DNA of 64,000 bases from Pseudomonas fontis (lineage in GTDB: Bacteria; Pseudomonadota; Gammaproteobacteria; Pseudomonadales; Pseudomonadaceae). Positions within the stretch are counted from its first letter, which is position 1. Every line of letters begins with the position of its first letter. The translations under genes and the position numbers were made by a program. The notes beneath the pieces are model-generated. The model had not been told where the DNA came from, searched no databases, and saw only the letters and a program-made list of their open reading frames with translations. Location of the stretch: positions 248,001 through 312,000 of the forward strand of contig NZ_JAMDGY010000020.1 of NCBI RefSeq assembly GCF_028656955.1, written 5' to 3'. Below, piece by piece: positions 57,269-64,000 of the stretch.

Positions 57269-58099
57269 TTACTCGGCGCGGGCCCGGACATGGATCGGCG
57301 CAAACGGCTCATTTTGCACCAATTCGACCAGCGATTCCTTGACCAGCTCAAGAATCGCCATGAAGGTCACCACCACGCCGAGCTTGCCCTCCTCGGCGGT
57401 GAACAGCTCGACGAACGGTACAAAACCACCGCCCTTGAGGCGCTCCAGCACGTCGCTCATGCGCTCGCGGGTGGACAGTGTCTCGCGGCTGATCTGGTGG
57501 CTTTCGAACAGGTCACCGCGGCGCATCACTTCAGCCATGGACAACAGCACTTCTTCCAGGCTGACCTCCGGCAACAGTTTGCGCGCCTTGGCCTGCGGTG
57601 CATCCAGGCGCGGCACGATGATCTCGCGGCCAACCCGGCTGAGGCCATCGATGCCTTCGGCGGCGGCCTTGAAGCGTTCGTATTCCTGCAAGCGGCGAAT
57701 CAGCTCGGCACGCGGGTCGTCTTCTTCCTGCTCGATCTCGGCCGAACGCGGTAGCAGCATGCGCGACTTGATCTCGGCGAGCATCGCGGCCATCACCAGG
57801 TACTCGGCGGCCAACTCCAGGCGTACTTCCTTCATCAGCTCGACATAGCCCATGTACTGGCGGGTGATTTCCGCCACGGGAATGTCGAGGATGTCGACGT
57901 TCTGCTTGCGAATCAGGTACAGCAGCAGGTCAAGCGGGCCTTCGAACGCCTCCAGGAAGACTTCCAGTGCATCCGGCGGGATGTACAGGTCGACCGGCAT
58001 TTCGGTGTAGGCCTGGCCATAGACCAGCACCAGCGGCAGTTCCTGCTGGGCATCGGCCTGGGGATCAACAACCGCTTCGACGGTAATGGCCTGGCTCAC
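57269..58099 (-). CDS. scpA: Segregation and condensation protein A
   Basis: 276 aa kleisin: FLEAFEGPLDLLLYLIRKQN, then VDILDIPVAEITRQYMGYVE, and LAAEYLVMAAMLAEIKSRML, are the conserved SMC-head contact. The frame opens with GTG 58099, which overlaps the stop of the upstream gene as GTGA. An internal ATG at codon 34 would remove a non-conserved leader, so the true start is not certain. Forms a complex with ScpB. Confidence 0.93.
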   Translation of the reverse strand: MSQAITVEAVVDPQADAQQELPLVLVYGQAYTEMPVDLYIPPDALEVFLEAFEGPLDLLLYLIRKQNVDILDIPVAEITRQYMGYVELMKEVRLELAAEYLVMAAMLAEIKSRMLLPRSAEIEQEEDDPRAELIRRLQEYERFKAAAEGIDGLSRVGREIIVPRLDAPQAKARKLLPEVSLEEVLLSMAEVMRRGDLFESHQISRETLSTRERMSDVLERLKGGGFVPFVELFTAEEGKLGVVVTFMAILELVKESLVELVQNEPFAPIHVRARAE

Positions 58100-58725
58100 G
58101 CTTCAACCATGAATGGTGCAGGGTCGCCACAACCGACGCGGATCACCTCAGGCTCGTCGCCCGACAGGTTGATCACCGTGGACGCCTTGAGGTCGCCGTA
58201 GCCGCCATCGATGATCAGGTCGACCTGCTTTTCCAGCAGGCTGCGGATCTCATAGGGGTCAGTCATCGGCTCGGTTTCACCCGGCATGATCAGGCTGACG
58301 CTCATCAGCGGCTCGCCAAGCTCTTCGAGCAGGGCCAGAACAATTGGATTGGACGGTACGCGCAGGCCGATGGTGCGGCGCTTGTCGTGCAGCAACAGCC
58401 GGGGCACTTCGCGGGTAGCGTTGAGAATGAAGGTGTAAGGGCCCGGCACATGGGCCTTGAGCAGGCGGAAGGTGGCCGTGTCGATCTTGGCGAACAGGCC
58501 CATTTGCGAAAGGTCGCAGCACAACAGGGTGAAGTTGTGGTTCTTATCCAGCTGACGCAGGCGACGCACCCGTTCGACCGCGCCCTTGTCGCCGATCTGG
58601 CAACCCATGGCGTAGGCCGAATCGGTCGGATACACCACCACCCCGCCCTTGCGAATGATCTCCACGGCCTGTTTGATCAGGCGCGCCTGCGGGTTTTCCG
58701 CATGAATCTGGAAAAATTGACTCAC
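58096..58725 (-). CDS. yciO: YciO-type Sua5/YrdC family protein
   Basis: 209 aa: SQFFQIHAENPQARLIKQAV, then EIIRKGGVVVYPTDSAYAMG, and KRRTIGLRVPSNPIVLALLE with ADGGYGDL-like end (IIDGGYGDLKASTVINLSGD). It is related to the threonylcarbamoyl-AMP synthase TsaC but belongs to the YciO branch, whose role is unsettled. The GTG at 58725 with AGGAAGGGA seven bases away is chosen over the ATG at 58764, because it gives the conserved N-terminus SQFFQIHAENPQ. Confidence 0.85.
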   Translation of the reverse strand: MSQFFQIHAENPQARLIKQAVEIIRKGGVVVYPTDSAYAMGCQIGDKGAVERVRRLRQLDKNHNFTLLCCDLSQMGLFAKIDTATFRLLKAHVPGPYTFILNATREVPRLLLHDKRRTIGLRVPSNPIVLALLEELGEPLMSVSLIMPGETEPMTDPYEIRSLLEKQVDLIIDGGYGDLKASTVINLSGDEPEVIRVGCGDPAPFMVEA

Positions 58726-58738
58726 ATTCCCTTCCTGT

Positions 58739-59602
58739 TCAGACGGCCGCGATTGGCTGCTCATGTTTGAACCGACGCCACAGGGGCGGCAGATCCTCCG
58801 GCAGAGGTCGGTACACACCGATCTCAGACCAGGTGCCCGGGCCATGGAAGTCGCTGCCGGCACTGGCCAGCAGGCCGAATTCGCGGGTCAGGATGGACAT
58901 CGTGCCCACCTGCTCGGCCGGCATCATTCCGTTGACCACTTCAAGCGCCTGCCCGCCCGCTTGAATATAGTCGGCTATCAGCCGGCGGCGCTTGCTACGG
59001 GTTAAATCATAGTGCATCGGGTGTGCCAGGCTGACCCAGGCATCGGACTGGCGCAGGGTCTCGACGGTGTCGTCCAGGGTTGGCCAATGCAGCTTCACAT
59101 CACCCAGCTTGCCGGCGCCCAGCCACTTGCGGAAGGCTTCAGGGCGATCCTTGACGTAGCCGGCCTGGATCAGAAAGTCGGCAAAATGCGGGCGCGCCGG
59201 GGCGTTTTCGCTGTCGCCGAGGGTTTTCTGGATGGCCCGTGCACCTTCCAGGGTGCCTGGCATGCCCTTGGCCGCCAGTCGTCGGCTGATTTCTTCGGCG
59301 CGCAACCAGCGGCCGTCGTGCAGCGCCTTCACTGCGGCGACCAACGGTGGGGCATCCAGCGCGAAGTCGTAGCCAAGAATATGGATCGTCGCCCCCGCCC
59401 AGGTGCACGACAACTCGATCCCGCTGACCCAGCGCATACCCAGGGCCTGCGTGGCGGCATGCGCCTCGAGTTGGCCATCAAGGGTGTCGTGGTCGGTCAG
59501 GGAGAGCATCTGCACGCCCCGCTCATGGGCGCGTGCAACCAGCGCCGTAGGCGCCAGGGCGCCATCGGAGGCGGTACTGTGGCAGTGCAGATCAACATTC
59601 AT
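58739..59602 (-). CDS. rnm: PHP-domain 5'-3' exonuclease (RNase AM type)
   Basis: 287 aa with a PHP metallophosphoesterase: VDLHCHSTASDGALAPTALV (H-x-H), then LSLTDHDTLDGQLEAHAATQ, WVSGIELSCTWAGATIHILG, and GLLASAGSDFHGPGTWSEIG for the last metal ligands. This matches YciV/TrpH, now known as RNase AM, which trims the 5' ends of rRNAs and removes 3',5'-bisphosphate nucleotides. It starts the leftward rnm-yciO-scpA-scpB-rluB cluster. Confidence 0.9.
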   Translation of the reverse strand: MNVDLHCHSTASDGALAPTALVARAHERGVQMLSLTDHDTLDGQLEAHAATQALGMRWVSGIELSCTWAGATIHILGYDFALDAPPLVAAVKALHDGRWLRAEEISRRLAAKGMPGTLEGARAIQKTLGDSENAPARPHFADFLIQAGYVKDRPEAFRKWLGAGKLGDVKLHWPTLDDTVETLRQSDAWVSLAHPMHYDLTRSKRRRLIADYIQAGGQALEVVNGMMPAEQVGTMSILTREFGLLASAGSDFHGPGTWSEIGVYRPLPEDLPPLWRRFKHEQPIAAV

Positions 59603-59668
59603 AGGTGACGCTTTCGCTCTCATTGATGTTTGTTATTATGCCGCCACATCCTGCTTCTGGCTGCCACT

Positions 59669-60265
59669 GTGAAACAATTCATCGATTTCATCCCGCTGCT
59701 CCTGTTCTTCATCACCTACAAACTCGACCCGCGCAACGTCGAATTTGCCGGCCAGTCCTTCAGCTTTGGCGGTATCTACAGCGCTACGGCGATGCTGATC
59801 GTCAGTTCGCTGGTGGTCTACGGCGCGCTGCTCATTCGTCAGCGCCGCCTGGAAAAAGGCCAATGGCTGACCCTGGTGGCCTGCCTGGTGTTTGGCGGCC
59901 TGACCCTGGCCTTCCACAGCGAAACCTTCCTCAAGTGGAAGGCGCCGGTGGTCAACTGGCTGTTCGCCCTGGCCTTCATCGGCAGCCACTTCATTGGCGA
60001 CCGCGTGCTGATCAAGCGCATCATGGGCCATGCCTTGAGCCTGCCGGACGCCGTGTGGACCCGCCTGAACATCGCCTGGGTCGGCTTCTTCCTGTTCTGT
60101 GGCGCGGCCAACCTGTTCGTTGCATTCACCTTCCAGGACTTCTGGGTCGACTTCAAGGTGTTCGGCAGCCTGGGCATGACCGTGCTGTTCCTGGTCGCCC
60201 AGGGCGTCTACCTGTCGCGCCACATGCATGACAACGACCCTACTACGCCAAAAACCGAGGACTGA
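59669..60265 (+). CDS. yciB: Inner membrane septation protein YciB
   Basis: 198 aa, five helices: [20 protein letters not shown], then [20 protein letters not shown], and [20 protein letters not shown], then [20 protein letters not shown]. This matches YciB (intracellular septation protein A). It begins at GTG 59669, because the conserved N-terminus follows directly. The gene is divergent from rnm. Confidence 0.93.
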   Translation: MKQFIDFIPLLLFFITYKLDPRNVEFAGQSFSFGGIYSATAMLIVSSLVVYGALLIRQRRLEKGQWLTLVACLVFGGLTLAFHSETFLKWKAPVVNWLFALAFIGSHFIGDRVLIKRIMGHALSLPDAVWTRLNIAWVGFFLFCGAANLFVAFTFQDFWVDFKVFGSLGMTVLFLVAQGVYLSRHMHDNDPTTPKTED

Positions 60266-60266
60266 C

Positions 60267-60566
60267 ATGCTCTACGCAATCATCGCTACCGACGTTGCCA
60301 ATTCCCTGGAAGCTCGCCTGGCTGCACGCCCGGCGCATCTGGAGCGCCTGCAACAGCTCAAGGCCGAAGGCCGCGTGGTGCTGGCCGGCCCGCACCCGGC
60401 CATCGACAGCAACGATCCGGGCGCAGCCGGCTTCAGCGGTAGCCTGATCGTCGCCGAGTTCGACTCGCTGAGCGCTGCCCAGGCCTGGGCTGACGCCGAT
60501 CCGTACATTGCCGCTGGCGTGTACGCCAACGTCATCGTCAAGCCGTTCAAGCAAGTCCTGCCGTAA
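60267..60566 (+). CDS. yciI: YciI-like protein
   Basis: 99 aa ferredoxin-like fold: [20 protein letters not shown], then [20 protein letters not shown], then [20 protein letters not shown]. It has the family's His-Asp pair (H23, and D in TDV). It starts one base after the yciB stop (TGACATG). The function in bacteria is not known; some relatives are dehalogenase- or muconolactone-isomerase-like. Confidence 0.93.
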   Translation: MLYAIIATDVANSLEARLAARPAHLERLQQLKAEGRVVLAGPHPAIDSNDPGAAGFSGSLIVAEFDSLSAAQAWADADPYIAAGVYANVIVKPFKQVLP

Positions 60567-60688
60567 TTGCAGGGGCGCGGCGGCACTTGCCGTTGCGCCC
60601 TTCGCCGCTTTAAATCCCCCGCATTGCTCATCATTCCCGTTTCGCTGCCGACAACATCCTGAACACTCGTTTGGAATCAGGAGTTCCG

Positions 60689-61093
60689 ATGCGTCAAGGT
60701 CCGTTGTCCATGCTACTGCTGTGCCTGTTGCTGATGACCCCGCTGGCCCGGGCCGAAGACCCTGCGGCGAGTACGCCGCTGTCGCTGAGCGCCGGCGCCC
60801 AGATCACCGACTTGCAGCAGCGTCTGAAAGAAAGCGAACAGCAGCGCGAAACGCTTAGCCAGCAACTGCACAATGCCGATAGCGAGCGCGAAAGTGCCCA
60901 GCTGACGCGCCTGCGCCAGGAAAACCAGCGCCTCAAGCTGCAGCTCAAGGAAGCCCAGGCCAGCGGCCTGCCGCGCCTGCTGACCGATCAGCAGCAATGG
61001 TTCCTGATTGGCGGGGCAGTTGCCCTGTTGGCCGCAGTCTGCGGTATCTTAGCCGGTGGCACCTTCAGAAGGCGGCGCCAATGGCTAAATTGA
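60689..61093 (+). CDS. Membrane-anchored coiled-coil protein, 134 aa
   Basis: A signal peptide (MRQGPLSMLLLCLLLMTPLA, RAE), a coiled coil at about 40-100 (ITDLQQRLKESEQQRETLSQ, then QLHNADSERESAQLTRLRQE), and one C-terminal helix (WFLIGGAVALLAAVCGILAG) with a basic end. This resembles the Pseudomonas TIGR04211-type SH3-linked proteins without the SH3 domain, sometimes misnamed translation initiation factor 2. It ends 7 bp before cpxR, so it may be cotranscribed with the Cpx envelope-stress system. Confidence 0.8.
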   Translation: MRQGPLSMLLLCLLLMTPLARAEDPAASTPLSLSAGAQITDLQQRLKESEQQRETLSQQLHNADSERESAQLTRLRQENQRLKLQLKEAQASGLPRLLTDQQQWFLIGGAVALLAAVCGILAGGTFRRRRQWLN

Positions 61094-61100
61094 GTGAGAC

Positions 61101-61778
61101 ATGAGCGAGCTGTTACTGATTGATGATGACCAGGAGCTGTGCGAGCTGCTGAGCAGTTGGCTAAGCCAGGAAGGTTTTCAGGTGCGTGCCTGCCATGACG
61201 GCCAGAGCGCGCGCCGCGCCTTGGCCGAAAGCGCCCCGGCAGCCGTGGTGCTGGACGTGATGCTGCCTGACGGCAGCGGCCTGGAGTTGCTCAAACAGTT
61301 GCGCAGCGAGCACGCCGAACTGCCGGTGGTGATGCTCTCGGCCCGTGGCGAGCCGCTGGACCGCATTCTCGGGCTTGAGCTGGGCGCCGATGACTACCTG
61401 GCCAAACCTTGTGACCCGCGTGAACTGACGGCGCGTTTGCGTGCGGTGTTGCGCCGTAGCCACCCGGTGGCGGCGCCGACCCAGGTGGAAGTGGGCGACT
61501 TGAGTTTCAGCCTGGCGCGCGGCGTGGTCGAGATCGACGAGCGCGAACTGACCCTGACCTTGTCCGAAAGCAAGATCCTCGAGGCACTGCTGCGCCAGCC
61601 CGGTGAACCGCTGGACAAGCAGGAGCTGGCGCAGATCGCCCTGGGCCGCAAGCTGACCCTGTATGACCGCAGCCTGGACATGCACGTCAGCAACCTGCGC
61701 AAGAAGATCGGCCCGCACCCTGATGGCCGCCCACGCATCGTCGCCCTGCGCAGCCGGGGCTACTACTACAGCCTCTGA
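61101..61778 (+). CDS. cpxR: OmpR-family response regulator CpxR
   Basis: 225 aa: receiver with LLLIDDDQELCELLSSWLSQ (acidic pocket), VVLDVMLPDGSGLELLKQLR (phospho-aspartate) and LAKPCDPRELTARLRAVLRR (lysine). The winged-helix domain has ILEALLRQPGEPLDKQELAQ and SLDMHVSNLRKKIGPHPDGR. The sequence and order cpxR-cpxP-cpxA match the Pseudomonas Cpx locus. It controls envelope-stress and efflux genes. Confidence 0.93.
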   Translation: MSELLLIDDDQELCELLSSWLSQEGFQVRACHDGQSARRALAESAPAAVVLDVMLPDGSGLELLKQLRSEHAELPVVMLSARGEPLDRILGLELGADDYLAKPCDPRELTARLRAVLRRSHPVAAPTQVEVGDLSFSLARGVVEIDERELTLTLSESKILEALLRQPGEPLDKQELAQIALGRKLTLYDRSLDMHVSNLRKKIGPHPDGRPRIVALRSRGYYYSL

Positions 61779-61859
61779 GCAACCCCCTCCCCTCTGGAGA
61801 GGCTCGCACAGGATTCATCCCTGGCAGCAGAGCCTCTGTCAGTTTCCTCGACAGTCGTC

Positions 61860-61875
61860 TTTACCCAAGCTTTAC
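61860..61875 (-). promoter_or_regulatory. CpxR box upstream of cpxP
   Basis: TTTAC-CCAAGC-TTTAC (61860-61875) is GTAAA-N6-GTAAA on the minus strand, within the CpxR consensus of tandem GTAAA with five- or six-base spacing. It lies 81 bp before the cpxP start, between cpxR and cpxP, as expected for feedback by CpxR on cpxP. Confidence 0.75.
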
Positions 61876-61955
61876 CCTTGCCTGACTGCCCTTGACCTTG
61901 ATCTCCCTAAACTGGGCTCATCCGGTAACGACCGGCCCCTGAAAGGAGAGACACC

Positions 61956-62375
61956 ATGCGCAAGACCCTTATCGCCCTGATGTTCGCTGCTGCCCTGCCA
62001 ACTGTTGCCATGGCCATGCCTGAAGGCGGCGGCCCACAATTTGGCGGCATGCACCATCGCGGCGACGCGCCTTTCGCCCAGTTGGACCTGAGCCGTGAAC
62101 AACGCCAGCAAATCGGCAAGCTAATGGGCGAGCAGATGAAGGCCCGCCAGGAAATCACCGAACGCTACATGGCCAAGCTGCCGGCAGCTGACCAGAAAGC
62201 CATGAAAGACGAAATCAAGGCCAAGCATGATAAGGCCCAGGCCGATATCCGCGCCCTGCTCAAGCCAGACCAGCAGAAGCAGTTCGACGAAATGGCCAAG
62301 AAACGCGAAGAGCGCCGTGCCGAATGGGCCGAGTTCAAAGCCTGGAAAGCTGAAAAAGCCACCAAGGCCCAGTAA
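61956..62375 (+). CDS. cpxP: CpxP/Spy-like periplasmic protein
   Basis: 139 aa: signal peptide MRKTLIALMFAAALPTVAMA, then a helical hook domain with AQLDLSREQRQQIGKLMGEQ and ADIRALLKPDQQKQFDEMAK, both LTxxQ-like repeats (LSREQ, LKPDQ). It is the periplasmic inhibitor or chaperone of the Cpx pathway. Pseudomonas has it between cpxR and cpxA, different from E. coli where it is divergent. Confidence 0.9.
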   Translation: MRKTLIALMFAAALPTVAMAMPEGGGPQFGGMHHRGDAPFAQLDLSREQRQQIGKLMGEQMKARQEITERYMAKLPAADQKAMKDEIKAKHDKAQADIRALLKPDQQKQFDEMAKKREERRAEWAEFKAWKAEKATKAQ

Positions 62376-62389
62376 GCTGTCCGTCTCCC

Positions 62390-62415
62390 GCCCGGCCTGC
62401 CCCAGCAGGCCGGGC
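62390..62415 (+). terminator. Hairpin between cpxP and cpxA (attenuator)
   Basis: GCCCGGCCTGC and GCAGGCCGGGC are 11-bp exact arms with loop CCCA, followed by TTTCCTGTTT. Placed 14 bp after the cpxP stop and 18 bp before cpxA, it should lower transcription into cpxA, giving more CpxP than sensor kinase. Confidence 0.75.
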
Positions 62416-62433
62416 TTTCCTGTTTGGAGGTAA

Positions 62434-63774
62434 ATGCCCTTGCGTTCATTGTTCTGGCGCATCCTGGCCAGCTTCTGGCTGGCCATCGCCCTGGTCGCCG
62501 GCCTGTCGATCCTGCTCGGGCACATGCTTAACCAGGATGCCTGGATCCTCAGCCGTCACCCCGGCCTCAACACCCTGGCCAAGAACTGGACGCAACGCTA
62601 CGAACAGCAAGGCCCCGACGCGGCCCAGCATTACCTGGAAATCCGCAAGCGGCGCTACAACATCGACGTCCAGGTGCTCAACGAAAGCGGCGATGCCGTG
62701 GTGCCGGGCACCTTCCCGCGTCGCGCGGCGGCTTTTGAAGCACGTCGGCACAACGATGACCGGCAGTTGCCATGGCGGCGCCTGACCGAGGAGTACACCA
62801 GCCCCGAGACCAGCGAAACCTACCTGCTGATCTACCGCATCCCGCACCCGGAACTGGCCGCCTGGCACCGTGAAAGCCTGCTCTGGCCCTTGAGTGCGCT
62901 GGGCATTGCGCTGGTGGTGCTGACCCTGTTCAGCCTGCTGGTGACGCTGTCGATCACCCGCCCGCTGAGTCGCCTGCGCGGCGCGGTGCATGACCTGGGG
63001 CAGACCAGTTACCAACAGAACAGCCTGGCCAGGCTGGCGAATCGGCGTGATGAGTTCGGGGTGCTGGCCAACGACTTCAACCGTATGGGCGCGCGCCTGC
63101 AGAGCCTGATTGGCAGCCAGCGCCAACTGCTGCGCGATGTGTCCCATGAATTGCGTTCGCCATTGGCGCGGCTGCGCATTGCCCTGGCCCTGGCCGAGCG
63201 GGCCGAACCGGAGCAACGCGAGACCTACTGGCCGCGCCTGACCCGTGAGTGCGACCGCCTTGAGGCATTGATCAGCGAGATTCTCGAGCTAGCACGGGTC
63301 GATGCCGAGCACGCACATGCTGAACCGGTGGACCTCAATGCGCTGCTCAGCGGCGTTTGCAAGGACGCCACGCTCAGTGCGCCTGAGCAGGAAATTCGTC
63401 TACAGGACGAGCCAGGGCTGAATTTGCAGGGCTGGCCGACGCTGTTGGAGCGGGCCGTGGACAATCTGGTGCGCAACGCCGTGCGCTTCAATCCGGCGGG
63501 GCAGCCAATAGAGGTAACGGCGGCCCTGGAGGAAGGGCGGATCATGCTCAAGGTGCGCGACCATGGGCCGGGAGTGGCGCCGGAACACCTGGCGCAGCTG
63601 GGTGAGCCGTTCTTCCGGGCCCCGGGGCAAAGTGCGCCAGGGCATGGCCTGGGGCTGGCAATTGCACGCAAGGCAGCGGAGCGCCATGGCGGCAGCCTGA
63701 CGCTGGAGAATCATGCGCAAGGCGGGTTTGTGGCGAGCCTGGAGTTGCCACTGACCGGGACGATTGCCCCTTAG
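62434..63774 (+). CDS. cpxA: Sensor histidine kinase CpxA
   Basis: 446 aa: membrane segment 1 at about 8-30 (RILASFWLAIALVAGLSILL), periplasmic domain, segment 2 at about 150-175 (LSALGIALVVLTLFSLLVTL), HAMP, then the H-box RQLLRDVSHELRSPLARLRI with the phosphorylated histidine, N-box LVRNAVRFNP, and G-boxes VRDHGPGVAPEHLAQLGEPF and GHGLGLAIARKAAERHGGSL. It starts at ATG 62434 with GGAGG. Partner of CpxR. Confidence 0.93.
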   Translation: MPLRSLFWRILASFWLAIALVAGLSILLGHMLNQDAWILSRHPGLNTLAKNWTQRYEQQGPDAAQHYLEIRKRRYNIDVQVLNESGDAVVPGTFPRRAAAFEARRHNDDRQLPWRRLTEEYTSPETSETYLLIYRIPHPELAAWHRESLLWPLSALGIALVVLTLFSLLVTLSITRPLSRLRGAVHDLGQTSYQQNSLARLANRRDEFGVLANDFNRMGARLQSLIGSQRQLLRDVSHELRSPLARLRIALALAERAEPEQRETYWPRLTRECDRLEALISEILELARVDAEHAHAEPVDLNALLSGVCKDATLSAPEQEIRLQDEPGLNLQGWPTLLERAVDNLVRNAVRFNPAGQPIEVTAALEEGRIMLKVRDHGPGVAPEHLAQLGEPFFRAPGQSAPGHGLGLAIARKAAERHGGSLTLENHAQGGFVASLELPLTGTIAP

Positions 63775-63787
63775 TATTCTTAGGCCC

Positions 63788-63866
63788 TATCGCCGGCAAG
63801 GCCGGCTCCCACAATGTCCGGCTTGCCACACAACTTGTGGGAGCCGGCCTTGCCGGCGATGAGGCC
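63788..63866. repeat. REP palindrome pair after cpxA
   Basis: CGCCGGCAAGGCCGGCTCCC and the opposed GTGGGAGCCGGCCTTGCCGG, then CGATG, are separated by about 30 bp between the convergent cpxA and nitroreductase stops. Confidence 0.88.
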
Positions 63867-63874
63867 AGCCGGGT

Positions 63875-64000
63875 TCAACCCCAAGCGCTGACAAACCCCT
63901 CGGTCGCCAGCACCGGCGCCTCGCGCGGATCGTTCAACGGCGTACCCACGTAAAGGAAGCCAATCACCTCCTCCCCGGCCACCAGCCCCAGCCCCTTGGC
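63875..64000 (-). CDS. Nitroreductase family protein, 3' end only
   Basis: The minus-strand frame entering from the right edge reads AKGLGLVAGEEVIGFLYVGT, then PLNDPREAPVLATEGFVSAW, G and ends with TGA at 63875-63877. The G-F-L-Y-V/L-G-T segment near the C-terminus is typical of YdjA-type FMN nitroreductases. The rest lies outside the window. Confidence 0.7.
   Translation of the reverse strand, partial: AKGLGLVAGEEVIGFLYVGTPLNDPREAPVLATEGFVSAWG

Overview
The window looks like a chromosome segment of a Pseudomonas, most likely of the P. putida/fluorescens side of the genus. The evidence is high-GC coding sequence, REP palindromes built on GCCGGCAAGGCCGGCTCCCAC-like units, and a set of recognisable Pseudomonas core loci: amrZ, mgtE, rsmA/csrA, lysC, alaS, the aru/ast arginine catabolic operon with aot and argR, acs, phhR-phhABC, aroP, scpAB-rluB and cpxRPA. 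No species-level marker was tested.

Positions 1 to about 19,900 are accessory DNA ending at the 3' end of a tRNA-Arg(CCT) gene. This island has three parts. (i) 1-8,160 holds pieces of a conjugative element: an internally deleted tyrosine integrase, a DotA/TraY-type membrane protein with two or three small partners, a lipoprotein, an OmpA-like lipoprotein and a TraX-family acyltransferase. (ii) 8,290-10,010 holds a plasmid replicon: a TrfA-like RepA, four iterons at 21-23 bp spacing plus one solitary copy, a perfect DnaA box and an AlpA-like regulator. (iii) 10,360-19,840 is an arsenic resistance cluster. It contains a frameshifted marR, arsN1, arsO-arsR2 facing left, then arsC1-arsR1-arsC2-acr3-arsH-phosphatase-gapdh-arsJ facing right, and a broken second flavin monooxygenase at the border. 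Two paralogous structured sequences (1481-1607 and 7993-8157) flank the conjugation part. Their stems keep pairing although the bases differ, so they look like copies of an unnamed structured RNA.

From 19,923 rightwards is core genome. phnN, amrZ and mgtE come first, then three tRNA-Arg(ACG) genes, one tRNA-Ser(GCT), rsmA, lysC and alaS. An FMN riboswitch precedes a type II lumazine synthase (ribH2). A long leftward arginine block follows: aotJQM-aotP-argR, then aruC-F-G-D-B-(small His-tailed protein)-E. It takes up arginine and converts it to glutamate and succinate.

Next are acs, a DUF2790 protein, and the divergent phhR / phhA-phhB-phhC locus for phenylalanine to tyrosine conversion and transamination, with two TyrR-like boxes between them. 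An MFS transporter, arfB and aroP follow. A decayed DNase bacteriocin locus with two immunity genes (53,514-55,190) sits between aroP and rluB.

The right end carries rluB-scpB-scpA-yciO-rnaAM (leftward), yciB-yciI and a small membrane coiled-coil protein (rightward), then cpxR-cpxP-cpxA with a CpxR box, REP palindromes, and the 3' end of a nitroreductase gene cut by the window edge.
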